This document shows, piece by piece, positions 32,458-41,221 of a DNA stretch of 41,293 bases. Origin of the DNA: an uncultured Candidatus Melainabacteria bacterium (GTDB lineage Bacteria > Cyanobacteriota > Vampirovibrionia > Gastranaerophilales > Gastranaerophilaceae); assembly GCA_950096985.1 (NCBI GenBank), contig CATNBA010000014.1, positions 1-41,293 of the forward strand. Direction: 5' to 3'. Under the pieces are notes generated by a model that was not told where the DNA came from, did not search any database, and was given only the letters and a program-made list of their open reading frames with translations. The position numbers and the translations under genes are program-made. Numbering within the stretch: the stretch's first letter is position 1; the number at the start of each line of letters is the position of its first letter.

Positions 32458-33015
32458 TTAAGGAGTGAATAAAATATCACTTAATTGCATTTTGAAACTT
32501 GAAAGACCGTATTTTCCATTACTTTTCATATTAATATTTAATGTAACCGGACGCATCGAATTTGCAGCATTTTTTAATCTTAGTGCTGTTGATGTCAAAA
32601 TTTGTGAAATTGTATGTCCGTATTTTTTTTTCGCTATTATTAAATCCAGACTATCATGAATTCTTCTTTCATGACAAACTTGTTTTTCTTTTCCAATATC
32701 TTTGCCAAGTTTATTGACTAATAACGCCTGTTCGCCCGTTGCAAGAAAATTCCCGCGCCTATCAATAAGACATCTAAAAAAGTCGGAAGGTTTTGATTTT
32801 TCGGGGTAACCGCCTTTTTTATACTGCGGATCAAATTTTGAAAATAATTCAGCAATAGCTTTACTTTGTGTTTTTTGGGGCTGAATTAGTGCAGCAGTAA
32901 GCTGTCGGCTTGCAGATCTTACTAATTTGGGGTCTAATGTTTCATGACCGTCGACAAATACTCGTATTGGTACAATGCCTTTGAAAGCGGGACTGTTGTT
33001 TACTGCAGAAATCAT
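32458..33015 (-). CDS. Orphan FKG-motif protein
   Basis: A 185-aa basic protein of unknown function. It starts MISAVNNSPAFKGIVPIRVF, and an FKG or FxG motif about ten residues in is something I recall from many uncharacterised Gastranaerophilales proteins. A middle segment (FFRCLIDRRGNFLATGEQA) is beta-hairpin-like, and the rest is mixed helix and strand. There is no signal peptide or transmembrane segment. AGGGG lies 8 nt before the ATG. It sits between an M10-like protease and a flavoprotein gene with 48-78 bp gaps, which may hold minor promoters. Confidence 0.7.
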   Translation of the reverse strand: MISAVNNSPAFKGIVPIRVFVDGHETLDPKLVRSASRQLTAALIQPQKTQSKAIAELFSKFDPQYKKGGYPEKSKPSDFFRCLIDRRGNFLATGEQALLVNKLGKDIGKEKQVCHERRIHDSLDLIIAKKKYGHTISQILTSTALRLKNAANSMRPVTLNINMKSNGKYGLSSFKMQLSDILFTP

Positions 33016-33062
33016 AATTTTACCCCTTTTTAACTATATAAAACACCTGAAAATTTTTTTTG

Positions 33063-34379
33063 CTATAGTCTAAACGGTTTGGTTTTTGTTACTTTTGCAT
33101 GTTGAATATTTGTAATCAATTCTTTAATTTCATCGGTATTCATTATTTTTTTTGCTTCATTTGCGTATGCTAAAGCTTTATCGAGTTCACCAGAATTCAT
33201 ATAAATTGCAGAAAGATTATAAAGGCACATATATCGTTCACTTTCGGTTTTTGAAAGTTCATAAGCTTTTTGTATAGCTTTGACTGCATCATTATTTTTA
33301 CCCAGTTCAGCATAGGCAATCCCCATATCAATATAGCCGCCGGCAATTTCAGGTGCATTTTTGACATACATTTGCGCTTCTTTTAATTTTCTTGATGAAA
33401 TATCTTTAGCAGTTCCAAGGATAATAGGAGCGTATACCAGCCCTTTTGTGTTAATCTTTTCACTGTTTGTAATTGTAGGAATTAATTTATATAAAAGTTT
33501 TATTGTATTAATATCCTGTGAAGACAGGTATTGAAAAGAACTGCGATACGGAGTATAAAAATTCTTATTATCGGATGACATATACATTAAATCTTCGGAA
33601 CTGTAGCTATGTCCCATTATACCGAGTGCATGCCCTATTTCATGCAAGGTAGTGTTATAAAGTTCCTTATCAGACAAAAAGTTGCCGTATGGGTCTTTTG
33701 CATAAAGCACTATAGTCATTTTATTCAAAAATTTCCCTTTAAAATCAGGAGTTGTATAACCTACAACATATCTGCATAAATCATCGGTACATATATCATC
33801 AGGCAAGGGTTTTATTTTAACAATAATATTTGCATCCGACAGATTTTTTACAGGAGCAAATTTTAAAAACTGTGTTGAAATTTCCCACTGATTAAAAGCT
33901 TTATAAATTTCTTCGTTGTAATATGGCGGTGTTTGAATTCCGCTATTGTTAATAATTGCAATTTTTAGCGGGAATTTTTCACTGTCCCAACGCATAATTC
34001 CCTTATCCATAGGTGCTTGTTCAATATAATTGTCACCAATATTTCGCATTACATTATTACGCCACTCAGAAATTTTATTTTCAGCTAAATCTTGAGCACT
34101 GTCATTAGTTGAACTTGATGCAATTTCAAATAACTCTTTTTGTACTGTAATTGTCGGAGAAAGTGTTAATAATGATTTTACGTAATAATACCTGTAATCT
34201 TTATTGTTTTTATTTAAAAGATAAGAATTTCTTAAATTATTATGAGCTTTGACATAATCTTGCTTTTTCAAAGCAGCTTTACCCTGATAAAAGAAATAAA
34301 CAGGAGCAGATTTGAAAACAATTACAAACAATATTGCAATTGAGCAAATAATTATAGTAAGTTTTCTGTCCTTACTCAT
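33063..34379 (-). CDS. Membrane-anchored matrixin-like (M10) metalloprotease with TPR
   Basis: A 438-aa protein. One transmembrane helix near the N-terminus (about 6-25) should anchor it with the catalytic part outside the cytoplasm. A short TPR-like segment follows (about 28-75). The protease domain carries HEIGHALGIMGHS (about 246), the full HExxHxxGxxH zinc site of the metzincins, and a Met-turn candidate in DLMYM about 15 residues later. The C-terminal 130 residues hold about three TPR units (AGGYIDMGIAYAELGKNNDA). The start is taken as the ATG at 34379, not an upstream TTG, because its ATGAGTAA overlaps the scpB stop by 8 bp, a typical coupling. Target unknown. Confidence 0.85.
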   Translation of the reverse strand: MSKDRKLTIIICSIAILFVIVFKSAPVYFFYQGKAALKKQDYVKAHNNLRNSYLLNKNNKDYRYYYVKSLLTLSPTITVQKELFEIASSSTNDSAQDLAENKISEWRNNVMRNIGDNYIEQAPMDKGIMRWDSEKFPLKIAIINNSGIQTPPYYNEEIYKAFNQWEISTQFLKFAPVKNLSDANIIVKIKPLPDDICTDDLCRYVVGYTTPDFKGKFLNKMTIVLYAKDPYGNFLSDKELYNTTLHEIGHALGIMGHSYSSEDLMYMSSDNKNFYTPYRSSFQYLSSQDINTIKLLYKLIPTITNSEKINTKGLVYAPIILGTAKDISSRKLKEAQMYVKNAPEIAGGYIDMGIAYAELGKNNDAVKAIQKAYELSKTESERYMCLYNLSAIYMNSGELDKALAYANEAKKIMNTDEIKELITNIQHAKVTKTKPFRL

Positions 34380-34887
34380 CTTTGATGCCTTTGTCGATTT
34401 CAAGTATTTTTACAAGAGAGCGAGTATCGCCTTTAAGTTTAAAATATTCTTTAAATTTTGGTGTTGTTTTCAAATTAAAACTTCTACCGTTTTTGTCGCG
34501 TGTTTTAGAAATTAGTCCTTTATCGACAAGTTCTTTAATATGGTCATAGGCTGTCGAGCCGCGAAGTTCGATTAAAGCTGTCTGCCGTAAAGGTTCTTTT
34601 AATGCAATAACGGACAATGTTCTTAATGCAGCAGGTTTTAAGTCAACAGGGCAGAGAAGTTCTACAAGATCCATATGTTCTTCTTTAACCTGTAAAATAT
34701 ATCCGTTTTCATCATCGATTTCCAAAGCACCATCACGTGACGCATAATCCATAATAAGCTCCAGAATAGCTTCTTCAATTTTTTCGGTTTCTTCATCAAG
34801 TATTGTCGCAATTTCATCTAATGAAATTGCTCTTGCCGTAATAAACAAAACGGCTTCAATTCTAGATTTTAACACTTGTATCGTCAT
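34372..34887 (-). CDS. scpB: Segregation and condensation protein ScpB
   Basis: A 171-aa winged-helix kleisin-associated protein that dimerises on ScpA in the SMC condensin complex. The family signature is IEAVLFITARAISLDEIATIL near the N-terminus, then PAALRTLSVIALKEPLRQTALIELRG...DHIKELVDKGLI in the second winged helix, and GRSFNLKTTPKFKEYF. The ATG at 34887 is preferred over a GTG three codons earlier, since AGGGTGA sits 5-8 nt upstream of it. It overlaps the end of scpA by 26 bp and the start of the M10-like gene by 8 bp. The length is slightly short, but the core is complete. Confidence 0.92.
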   Translation of the reverse strand: MTIQVLKSRIEAVLFITARAISLDEIATILDEETEKIEEAILELIMDYASRDGALEIDDENGYILQVKEEHMDLVELLCPVDLKPAALRTLSVIALKEPLRQTALIELRGSTAYDHIKELVDKGLISKTRDKNGRSFNLKTTPKFKEYFKLKGDTRSLVKILEIDKGIKDE

Positions 34888-35677
34888 TTTGTTCACCCTT
34901 TACAACGTAGAGATCGGAATAAAATTCATCCTGTTTAAGTTCATAATCAGTTTCTGCAGTAAGGAACAATAATGCAATATAAGCACTGATTTTGTCCATA
35001 CCGAGAAGTGTTAATTCGTTTAATTCAATTTGTTCATTGCTTTCAAAAATTTGTGAAAGATTTTCTTTTAATTTAATAACGCAAGTTTCAATATATTCTT
35101 CGTGTGCAAGATTAACAATATCATCAGGTGTAAGTCTTGAATATGATTGAACTCTGCGTTTAGCACGTTCATGAGCACTTTTTAAAGACTGTTTCTGCTC
35201 GAGTTTTTCATAAAATTCTAATTGACGGATTAAGTCTTTCAAAGTTACAACACGATTGTGATTAAGTCTTACACTGGTACGTCTTTGCAATACTTCGTCA
35301 ATAGAAATTACATTGTTTGTGGGCACATAATCGTCTTCTGGATAATCAACGATAAATCCGTCGTCATCAAACTGCGGTTCGTTCTCTTGTGTTTCAAACT
35401 GCATTACATCAATGCCTTCAAGTACGTTTGATTTAAGTTTTAAAAGAACAGCTGCAAAAAGAAAAGTTCTGCCGGTAACTCGCAGGTTTTGCGATTTCAT
35501 CTGAACCATGTGCGCAAGGTATTTATCGGTAACATCGACAATATCAATATTCCAAGGGTCAATTTTACCGGATTTAGCCATTTCGACTAAAATTCCGATA
35601 CCTTCACTTTTGGCTTTGCCGTCTTTTGACAAACCTAAATCAGGTAAATCTAAATTGTAATTTAATGCTGTACTCAT
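34862..35677 (-). CDS. scpA: Segregation and condensation protein ScpA
   Basis: A 271-aa kleisin that bridges the SMC head domains. The N-terminal domain shows the family pattern LVEMAKSGKIDPWNIDIVDVTDKYLAHM (about 31-58) and TFLFAAVLLKLKSN; the acidic linker (FDDDGFIVDYPEDDY) and a C-terminal winged-helix region with FLTAETDYELKQDEFYSDLYV follow. Length is normal. It starts 3 bp after the smc stop and overlaps scpB, so smc-scpA-scpB form one coupled operon that yields the whole condensin complex. Confidence 0.93.
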   Translation of the reverse strand: MSTALNYNLDLPDLGLSKDGKAKSEGIGILVEMAKSGKIDPWNIDIVDVTDKYLAHMVQMKSQNLRVTGRTFLFAAVLLKLKSNVLEGIDVMQFETQENEPQFDDDGFIVDYPEDDYVPTNNVISIDEVLQRRTSVRLNHNRVVTLKDLIRQLEFYEKLEQKQSLKSAHERAKRRVQSYSRLTPDDIVNLAHEEYIETCVIKLKENLSQIFESNEQIELNELTLLGMDKISAYIALLFLTAETDYELKQDEFYSDLYVVKGEQNDDTSVKI

Positions 35678-35680
35678 ATC

Positions 35681-38600
35681 CTACTCTTCGTCCCTTAGTT
35701 TGATGCCCGTAACTTTGGTTATACCCTTTTCTTTTTGAGTAACACCAAGAGTTCTGTTAGCTGATTCTATCATAGGACGCCTGTGACTAACTACTATAAA
35801 TTGCGTATCTTTTGACTGGTTCTGCACCATTTGGGCGATACGCTCTACATTCATTGTATCCAAACTTGCATCAACTTCGTCAAACGCATAAAAAGGTGAC
35901 GGCATATAACGCTGAATTGCAAATACAAAAGCAAGCGCTGTAAGGGATTTTTCTCCGCCTGACATACTTTCCAAACGCTGAAGTTTTTTATCTCTCGGTT
36001 GGGCTTCAATTGTCATACCGCCGGATAAAGGATCTTCAGGAAATTCGAGTTTAAGCTCGCCTTCACCTTCTGACAACTGATGAAATACTTCTTTAAAGTT
36101 TTCATTTATGTTGTTGTAAGTTTTCATAAATGTTTCTTTTTTAAGCTGTTCATAGCCCTGCATTCTTTCCAAAATCTCTTTGCGTTCTTTAGAAAGAGTT
36201 TCAATCTGTTCTTTGATTGAAGTTTGTCTTGAAAGAACTTCGTCATAAGCCGTTAAAGCTTTCATATTAACGTCGCCGAGTTCCTGCATACGCTTTTCTA
36301 GTCGCTGAATTTTTGATGTAATTTCTTCTATTGAAATTTCAATCGGTTCAAGCTTGTTAATCTCAACACCTGCATCAATAAGTTCTTTTGTTGCCGTTTC
36401 AAGTTCAGGCTCAAGTTGCTTTCTGCGTGCTTTGAAAGATTCAATCTGCTCGGCTATTCGCTCAATATCAGCAACTCTGATGTGTTTTTGTTTTTCCAGC
36501 TCAATAAGTTCAGAGTTGATGTCATCGCGTTCTTTTAATAATTTACCGAGTTTTTCTTCAATCTGAACAATTTGTTCATGAAGTTCTTCCATTTTTTTGT
36601 TCAGGTTGACAATATCTGCTTTATATCGGGTTTTATCTTCTTCAAGTTTTACGTTGTTGTGTTCAATTCCTACAATTTCTTCCTGTTTGGTTTCGATTAA
36701 GTTTTCATGGAAAGAAATCTGGCGGTTAAGCTCGTTTTTGTCATTTTCAGCATTCATTAATTTCGTCTGCAAACGTTTAATTTCGCTTTCAACGCCTTCT
36801 GTTTTTTCTTTTAAATCTTTTAAATCTTTGTCATTAATGAGTTTTTCAACTTCTTCAATTTGTTCCTGACAAACAGCCATATCATCATAGATTTTTACAT
36901 TCTTTTCTTCAAGCTTGTCGAGTTTTTTGTTTAATTCAACGATTTTAGGCTCAGAAACTGCAATGAAATCAGCTTTTTCTTTCAAAATATTTTCGCTGTT
37001 TTCGTAATTTCTGTTCATGTTGTCAAGTTCGACTTTAGATTTTGAAAACTCGCTCATAGCATCAGAATACTTGCTTCTGACATCTTCAAGTTTTTCCTCT
37101 AATGAGCGTTTTTTATTTTCTAAAGAACCTAATTTTTGCTCCATTTCTTTCAAACGGTCTTTAAATTTGTTAAGTTCATCATCGTCATTCTGGCTGAAGC
37201 TCAAACCTGTGCGCATTCTTGCACCGCCTGTCATAGAACCTGATTTTTCCAATAACTCGCCAGAAAGCGTTACCATTCTGTATTTGCCGATAAGTTTTTT
37301 AGCGCACTCAATATCTTCAACAACAATAGTATCGCCTACAGCATAGAAAAACGCGTCAATATATTCATCGTCAAAATCAACAAGGTTAATCGCAAAATCA
37401 ATTACTCCCCTGTCTTTTGGCAGCTGTAATTTTGTCGGTGCTTTTTTGATTTTATTCAAAGGAATAAATGTTGCTCTGCCTGCGTTTGATGATTTCAAAA
37501 GTTCAATTGCAACTGATGCCACATGTTCATCATCCACAACAACATGCGCCATACGTCCGCCGAACGCGACTTCCATTGCAACAGAATACTCTTTATCAAC
37601 AGTTCCGAGCTGTGCTAAAGGAGCATGAACTCCGCGCAATTTTGCATTCATAATCGTATCGATTGCACGGCCGAAATTTGCATCTTCGGCGGCCTGCTTT
37701 TTAGCTTCCATTGTCGAAATCTTACGGTATGCCATTTGAATGTTATAATTCAAATCGTTTATTTCGTTTTTGGTAGTATCAAGATCATGCAAAGATGATT
37801 GCTGAATGGTTTTGAAATCGTCCATTTCTTTTTGAAGCTGTTCCACCAGAGTTTTCTTTAAATCCTGATTTGATGCAAAATTTGCTTTCATTTCATTAAG
37901 TTCTGCAAGTTTTGTTTTTGCATCGTCTAGTTCTTTTTGAAGATTTTTAAGCTCGTTTTCTAGCGGTAATTTGCTTTGAATAAGTTTTGTTTCTTCGTCT
38001 TTTAAATCTTCAAGCTGTTTTCTTAGACGATTTCTTTTTTCTATATGCTGGTCTGCAGTTGCATTCAAGCCTGTCATATCTTCCAAAATCTTTTTCAATT
38101 CAGCTTCGCGGGTTTTTGTATTTTCTTTAATAACCGCAATTTCGTCATCTTTCAGCTTAATTTTAAGCTTGAAATCCTCAATTTTCTTTTTAAAGCCTTC
38201 AATACCATTTTTGGCATTTTCAATTGAGCGCAAACCGTCATGAATTTGTTTATCTGCATAGTTAGAAGCGTTGTTTTTACGGTCAATTTCACCTTTTATT
38301 GCTTCTTCTTGTTTTTTTAATTCAATTTGCTGCGCTTCGCCTTTTTCTTTTACAAGTTCCGAAACTTCCTGATATTTTTGTTTAATAAGGCTTAAACGTT
38401 CATCTAAGTCTTTGTTTTTAACTTCTTCTTCTTTTTTCTTTTTGGTAAATTCTAAGATATTTTCGTGTGCGCGTTCTAGATTTCTTTTCAAATCAAAGAA
38501 ACGAACCTTGTTAATCTGGCTTTCAAGTCCTGTTTTTTCTTCACGCAATTTCTGATATTTTAATGCGACTTCGCGTTCTTCTTTTAGTTCTTCAAGACGT

Positions 38601-39181
38601 TTGTCAACTTCGTTTAAAATAAATGTAGAACGTTCTACGCGCTGTTCGACAGTTGTTAATTCATTTGTCGCCTGCTCTATTCGTCTGTCAAAGTCTGCAA
38701 TTCCAGCGATTTCGTCAATAATTTTACGTCGGTTTTTGGGCGAGCAGTTTGTAATCCCCATAACATCGCCCTGCATCATTACGTTATAGCTGTTAGGGGT
38801 TACATTGTATTTTTCTAATAAAGCATGAACATTAGTAAGAGTAGATACGCTGTCATTTATATAATATGTGCTTGCATAACCTTGAGAAGTCTTGCGGATT
38901 TTGCGTCCGATTGTTAAGTCATCCCCGTTTTCGGTGTCGCCGAATGTTACTTTTACAAAAGCTTCATTGCGTTTTGTATAAGTTGAAATAAAGTGTGATA
39001 GGTTTTCCGCGCGGAGTTCGCTTGCATTGGCAAGTCCTAGCGCAAAAAGCACGCTGTCAATAATGTTACTTTTTCCCGAACCGTTAGGTCCTGAAACGGT
39101 AGTAAAACCTTTCAACAGGGGAATTTCTGATTTATTCGCAAATGATTTAAAATTATCTATCTCAAGTTGTTTTATGTACAT
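35681..39181 (-). CDS. smc: Chromosome segregation ATPase SMC
   Basis: A 1166-aa condensin subunit. The N-terminal head has IDNFKSFANKSEIPL and Walker A GPNGSGKSNIID (about 31-42). Long coiled coils run from about 170 to 500 and 670 to 1000. Between them is the hinge (about 505-665), with GVHAPLAQLGTVDKEYSVAME and the SGSMTGGARMRTG segment. The C-terminal head carries the ABC signature MSGGEKSLTALAF (about 1074) and Walker B FYAFDEVDASLD (about 1104). It is full length and intact. There is no Shine-Dalgarno sequence; the predicted transcript start lies at or 1 nt before the ATG, so the mRNA may be leaderless. It heads the operon with scpA, scpB and the M10-like protease. Confidence 0.97.
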   Translation of the reverse strand: MYIKQLEIDNFKSFANKSEIPLLKGFTTVSGPNGSGKSNIIDSVLFALGLANASELRAENLSHFISTYTKRNEAFVKVTFGDTENGDDLTIGRKIRKTSQGYASTYYINDSVSTLTNVHALLEKYNVTPNSYNVMMQGDVMGITNCSPKNRRKIIDEIAGIADFDRRIEQATNELTTVEQRVERSTFILNEVDKRLEELKEEREVALKYQKLREEKTGLESQINKVRFFDLKRNLERAHENILEFTKKKKEEEVKNKDLDERLSLIKQKYQEVSELVKEKGEAQQIELKKQEEAIKGEIDRKNNASNYADKQIHDGLRSIENAKNGIEGFKKKIEDFKLKIKLKDDEIAVIKENTKTREAELKKILEDMTGLNATADQHIEKRNRLRKQLEDLKDEETKLIQSKLPLENELKNLQKELDDAKTKLAELNEMKANFASNQDLKKTLVEQLQKEMDDFKTIQQSSLHDLDTTKNEINDLNYNIQMAYRKISTMEAKKQAAEDANFGRAIDTIMNAKLRGVHAPLAQLGTVDKEYSVAMEVAFGGRMAHVVVDDEHVASVAIELLKSSNAGRATFIPLNKIKKAPTKLQLPKDRGVIDFAINLVDFDDEYIDAFFYAVGDTIVVEDIECAKKLIGKYRMVTLSGELLEKSGSMTGGARMRTGLSFSQNDDDELNKFKDRLKEMEQKLGSLENKKRSLEEKLEDVRSKYSDAMSEFSKSKVELDNMNRNYENSENILKEKADFIAVSEPKIVELNKKLDKLEEKNVKIYDDMAVCQEQIEEVEKLINDKDLKDLKEKTEGVESEIKRLQTKLMNAENDKNELNRQISFHENLIETKQEEIVGIEHNNVKLEEDKTRYKADIVNLNKKMEELHEQIVQIEEKLGKLLKERDDINSELIELEKQKHIRVADIERIAEQIESFKARRKQLEPELETATKELIDAGVEINKLEPIEISIEEITSKIQRLEKRMQELGDVNMKALTAYDEVLSRQTSIKEQIETLSKERKEILERMQGYEQLKKETFMKTYNNINENFKEVFHQLSEGEGELKLEFPEDPLSGGMTIEAQPRDKKLQRLESMSGGEKSLTALAFVFAIQRYMPSPFYAFDEVDASLDTMNVERIAQMVQNQSKDTQFIVVSHRRPMIESANRTLGVTQKEKGITKVTGIKLRDEE

Positions 39182-39188
39182 ATTTTTT

Positions 39189-39218
39189 ATTTTAGCGGAC
39201 GTTATACATGCGTGTCAA
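39189..39218 (-). promoter_or_regulatory. smc promoter
   Basis: On the minus strand a perfect TTGACA (39213-39218) is 18 bp from TAAAAT (39189-39194). The expected start, 7 nt past the -10, falls at about 39182, directly at the smc ATG. Confidence 0.65.
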
Positions 39219-39240
39219 AATATTAAATAAATCTTTACGT

Positions 39241-39269
39241 TTGATATTTGAAGGGTTTAATGGTATCAT
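39241..39269 (+). promoter_or_regulatory. Promoter of the toroid-protein gene
   Basis: TTGATA (39241-39246), 17 bp, TATCAT (39264-39269). The expected transcript start is at about 39276, the A of the start codon, and no ribosome site is visible. Confidence 0.6.
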
Positions 39270-39275
39270 ATACTC

Positions 39276-41150
39276 ATGTTTAAAGAGCAAAACGACAATG
39301 AAAGAGAATATTTTAATCAGGATTTTACTCCTGTTAATGATTTATTGAAAAGAGTTCGCTACTGTCTTGTAACAGGAAAAAAACTTGATATTGATGATTT
39401 GGATTTTACGGGAATTGTTGAGTTTGAACGCTCACAGACTCTTGTTTATCTGACATTGTTTCAGTCAGGTAGAAAATCTATCAGATATGGCAGTAAAAGA
39501 GCAACTTTTGCCGAAACTTTAAACCGTGACATTGAAATGCTCCATAAAAACAGACAATTTTCGGATTTTACAGTTGATGACGAAAATAAATGCCGTATAA
39601 TGCTTGAATTTGTTATAGACAGAAAACAAATTTCTCCAAAAGAGTTAAACTCCGAACGCTTTGATAACGGAAGGTTTGAAATTGGTATAAACGGCTTAGA
39701 ACTCCGTAAAGACGGTATTTCTTATTATTACATGCCTACAGATGCAATTACCTTATCTCATATGGGGCTTCGTGCAGTTTTGCAAACCCTTGTTAAACGC
39801 ACTCCTATCGGCAAAATGACGAATAAAATCTCAGAACGTCTTGAAATTCTTGCTCAATCAAAAGAATATGAATATTACCTTTTTAGAAGTCGTGCTTTTG
39901 TTACATATAAAGACAAATGTATTCCGCTTTACCGCGGTAACGTAAGATATACCGAGTTTGATTATGATACACTTTATAGTCAAATTATACAATCTGTAGA
40001 CTGGTGTCTTGATAATATGTATGATGACGGCAGATTTTTGTATTATTACGACTGCTGTGAGGATAATTACAAAGATCATGAACACCCGAACCGCCCAATC
40101 GATAATCTATATTACAATGATTTGCGCCACTGCGGAGGAATTATTGCACTTTTAAGGGCTTATCAATTAACTGGTGATGAAAAATATATTACTGCCGCTA
40201 AAAAAGCTCTTGATTGGAGCGTATCGGTTTCAAAACCGCATGATACGCAGTGGGGAACTGCTTATTTTGCTTATTACAACAATAAAGGAAAACTCGGTGG
40301 GACAGGTGTTCTTCTTGTTGCAATGATGCAATACTACTTAATTACCGGTGATGACACCTATATTGACTATATTAAAGGTTATACACGCCATGTTATGAGC
40401 AGAGTATATGAAAACGGTGAACTTTTGGGTTATTACATTCATCCTGCTTTTCAAGACGGAAAACCGCTTATTAATATGAATGATGAAGAAAGGAAAGCAA
40501 CTTTCTCATTCTATTACCCAGGTGAGGCACTTCTCGGTCTCGGGCTTTATGCAAATAATTTTGATGATGAACTTGCAAAAGAAGCCCGCAGAGTTGGTGA
40601 AAAAGCATTGGATTGGATTGTTGAAGAAAGACCTAAAATCTATGCAGATTTATTCACCGCACTTCCGTCTGATGCTTGGCTTATGCAGGCAATTGAGGAA
40701 TGGGCAAAAGATGAACATTTCAGAAAAGAAAATTATATTAATTTTGTGTTTACTGATGCGAATACGATGATTGAAAAAACTTACAAACACGATGACAGCC
40801 CGTATATTGACTATGACGGCGGATATTATTACGAGTATGGTGACCACTATTTCCCTGACGGAGCACGTTCTGAGGGGCTTGTTGCAGCTTTTTATCTGGC
40901 AAGATTTTTAGGGCATGAAGAATTAGCCGAAAAATTACTTAAAGCCTGTAAAAACGTAGCAATGTGTCAGTTTCATTTGTATAATTCTGAAGAAAGCAGT
41001 TATTCGCATAAAAATCCTGAACGCTCAGTCCGTTCTATAAGATTCAAGGCTACACGCCAATGGGTTCGTGTGGATTCCATACAGCACGTTTCCTGTTTCT
41101 TTGCCCGACTTTTTATGGCAGAGAATAATTTTTCTAAAAAAAAGGACTAA
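39276..41150 (+). CDS. Predicted alpha/alpha-toroid (six-hairpin glycosidase-like) protein
   Basis: A 624-aa soluble protein without signal peptide. From about residue 225 the sequence shows repeated helical hairpins typical of (alpha/alpha)6 barrels: HCGGIIALLRAYQLTGDEKYITAAKKALDW as a family-like pattern, GGTGVLLVAMMQYYLITGDDTYIDYI, FYYPGEALLGLGLYANNF and GARSEGLVAAFYLARFLGHEELAEKLL. Such folds occur in unsaturated glucuronyl hydrolases, C5-epimerases, thioredoxin-linked YyaL proteins and terpene cyclases. Candidate acidic residues sit in YYYDCCEDNYKDHEHP (about 250) and in the PDGARSEG loop (about 530). The first 220 residues are not recognised. The substrate is probably a sugar polymer but is not proven. 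It diverges from smc and is probably leaderless. Confidence 0.72.
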   Translation: MFKEQNDNEREYFNQDFTPVNDLLKRVRYCLVTGKKLDIDDLDFTGIVEFERSQTLVYLTLFQSGRKSIRYGSKRATFAETLNRDIEMLHKNRQFSDFTVDDENKCRIMLEFVIDRKQISPKELNSERFDNGRFEIGINGLELRKDGISYYYMPTDAITLSHMGLRAVLQTLVKRTPIGKMTNKISERLEILAQSKEYEYYLFRSRAFVTYKDKCIPLYRGNVRYTEFDYDTLYSQIIQSVDWCLDNMYDDGRFLYYYDCCEDNYKDHEHPNRPIDNLYYNDLRHCGGIIALLRAYQLTGDEKYITAAKKALDWSVSVSKPHDTQWGTAYFAYYNNKGKLGGTGVLLVAMMQYYLITGDDTYIDYIKGYTRHVMSRVYENGELLGYYIHPAFQDGKPLINMNDEERKATFSFYYPGEALLGLGLYANNFDDELAKEARRVGEKALDWIVEERPKIYADLFTALPSDAWLMQAIEEWAKDEHFRKENYINFVFTDANTMIEKTYKHDDSPYIDYDGGYYYEYGDHYFPDGARSEGLVAAFYLARFLGHEELAEKLLKACKNVAMCQFHLYNSEESSYSHKNPERSVRSIRFKATRQWVRVDSIQHVSCFFARLFMAENNFSKKKD

Positions 41151-41163
41151 CTGTAAGTTAGTC
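41134..41163 (-). terminator. Intrinsic terminator for a leftward gene entering from the right edge
   Basis: On the minus strand GACTAAC pairs with GTTAGTC (7 bp, loop TTACA) and is followed by CCTTTTTTTT. It overlaps the stop codon of the toroid-protein gene but has no T tract in that gene's direction. Confidence 0.72.
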
Positions 41164-41221
41164 AGGAAAAAAGGGAAAGGAAACAAAAATATATAATGAA
41201 GCTTAAAGCTTCAAAAAGTTT

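Noticed and set aside
34380-34403. Start of the M10-like protease eight codons earlier at a TTG.
   Set aside because: The ATG at 34379 gives a standard 8-bp overlap with the scpB stop, and the extra residues add nothing conserved.
41198-41212. Palindrome GAAGCTTAAAGCTTC considered as a terminator for the toroid-protein gene.
   Set aside because: Only 6 bp of stem and a rightward tail of AAAAAG before the Ts; the leftward terminator at 41134-41163 is much stronger. It may still be a protein-binding site.
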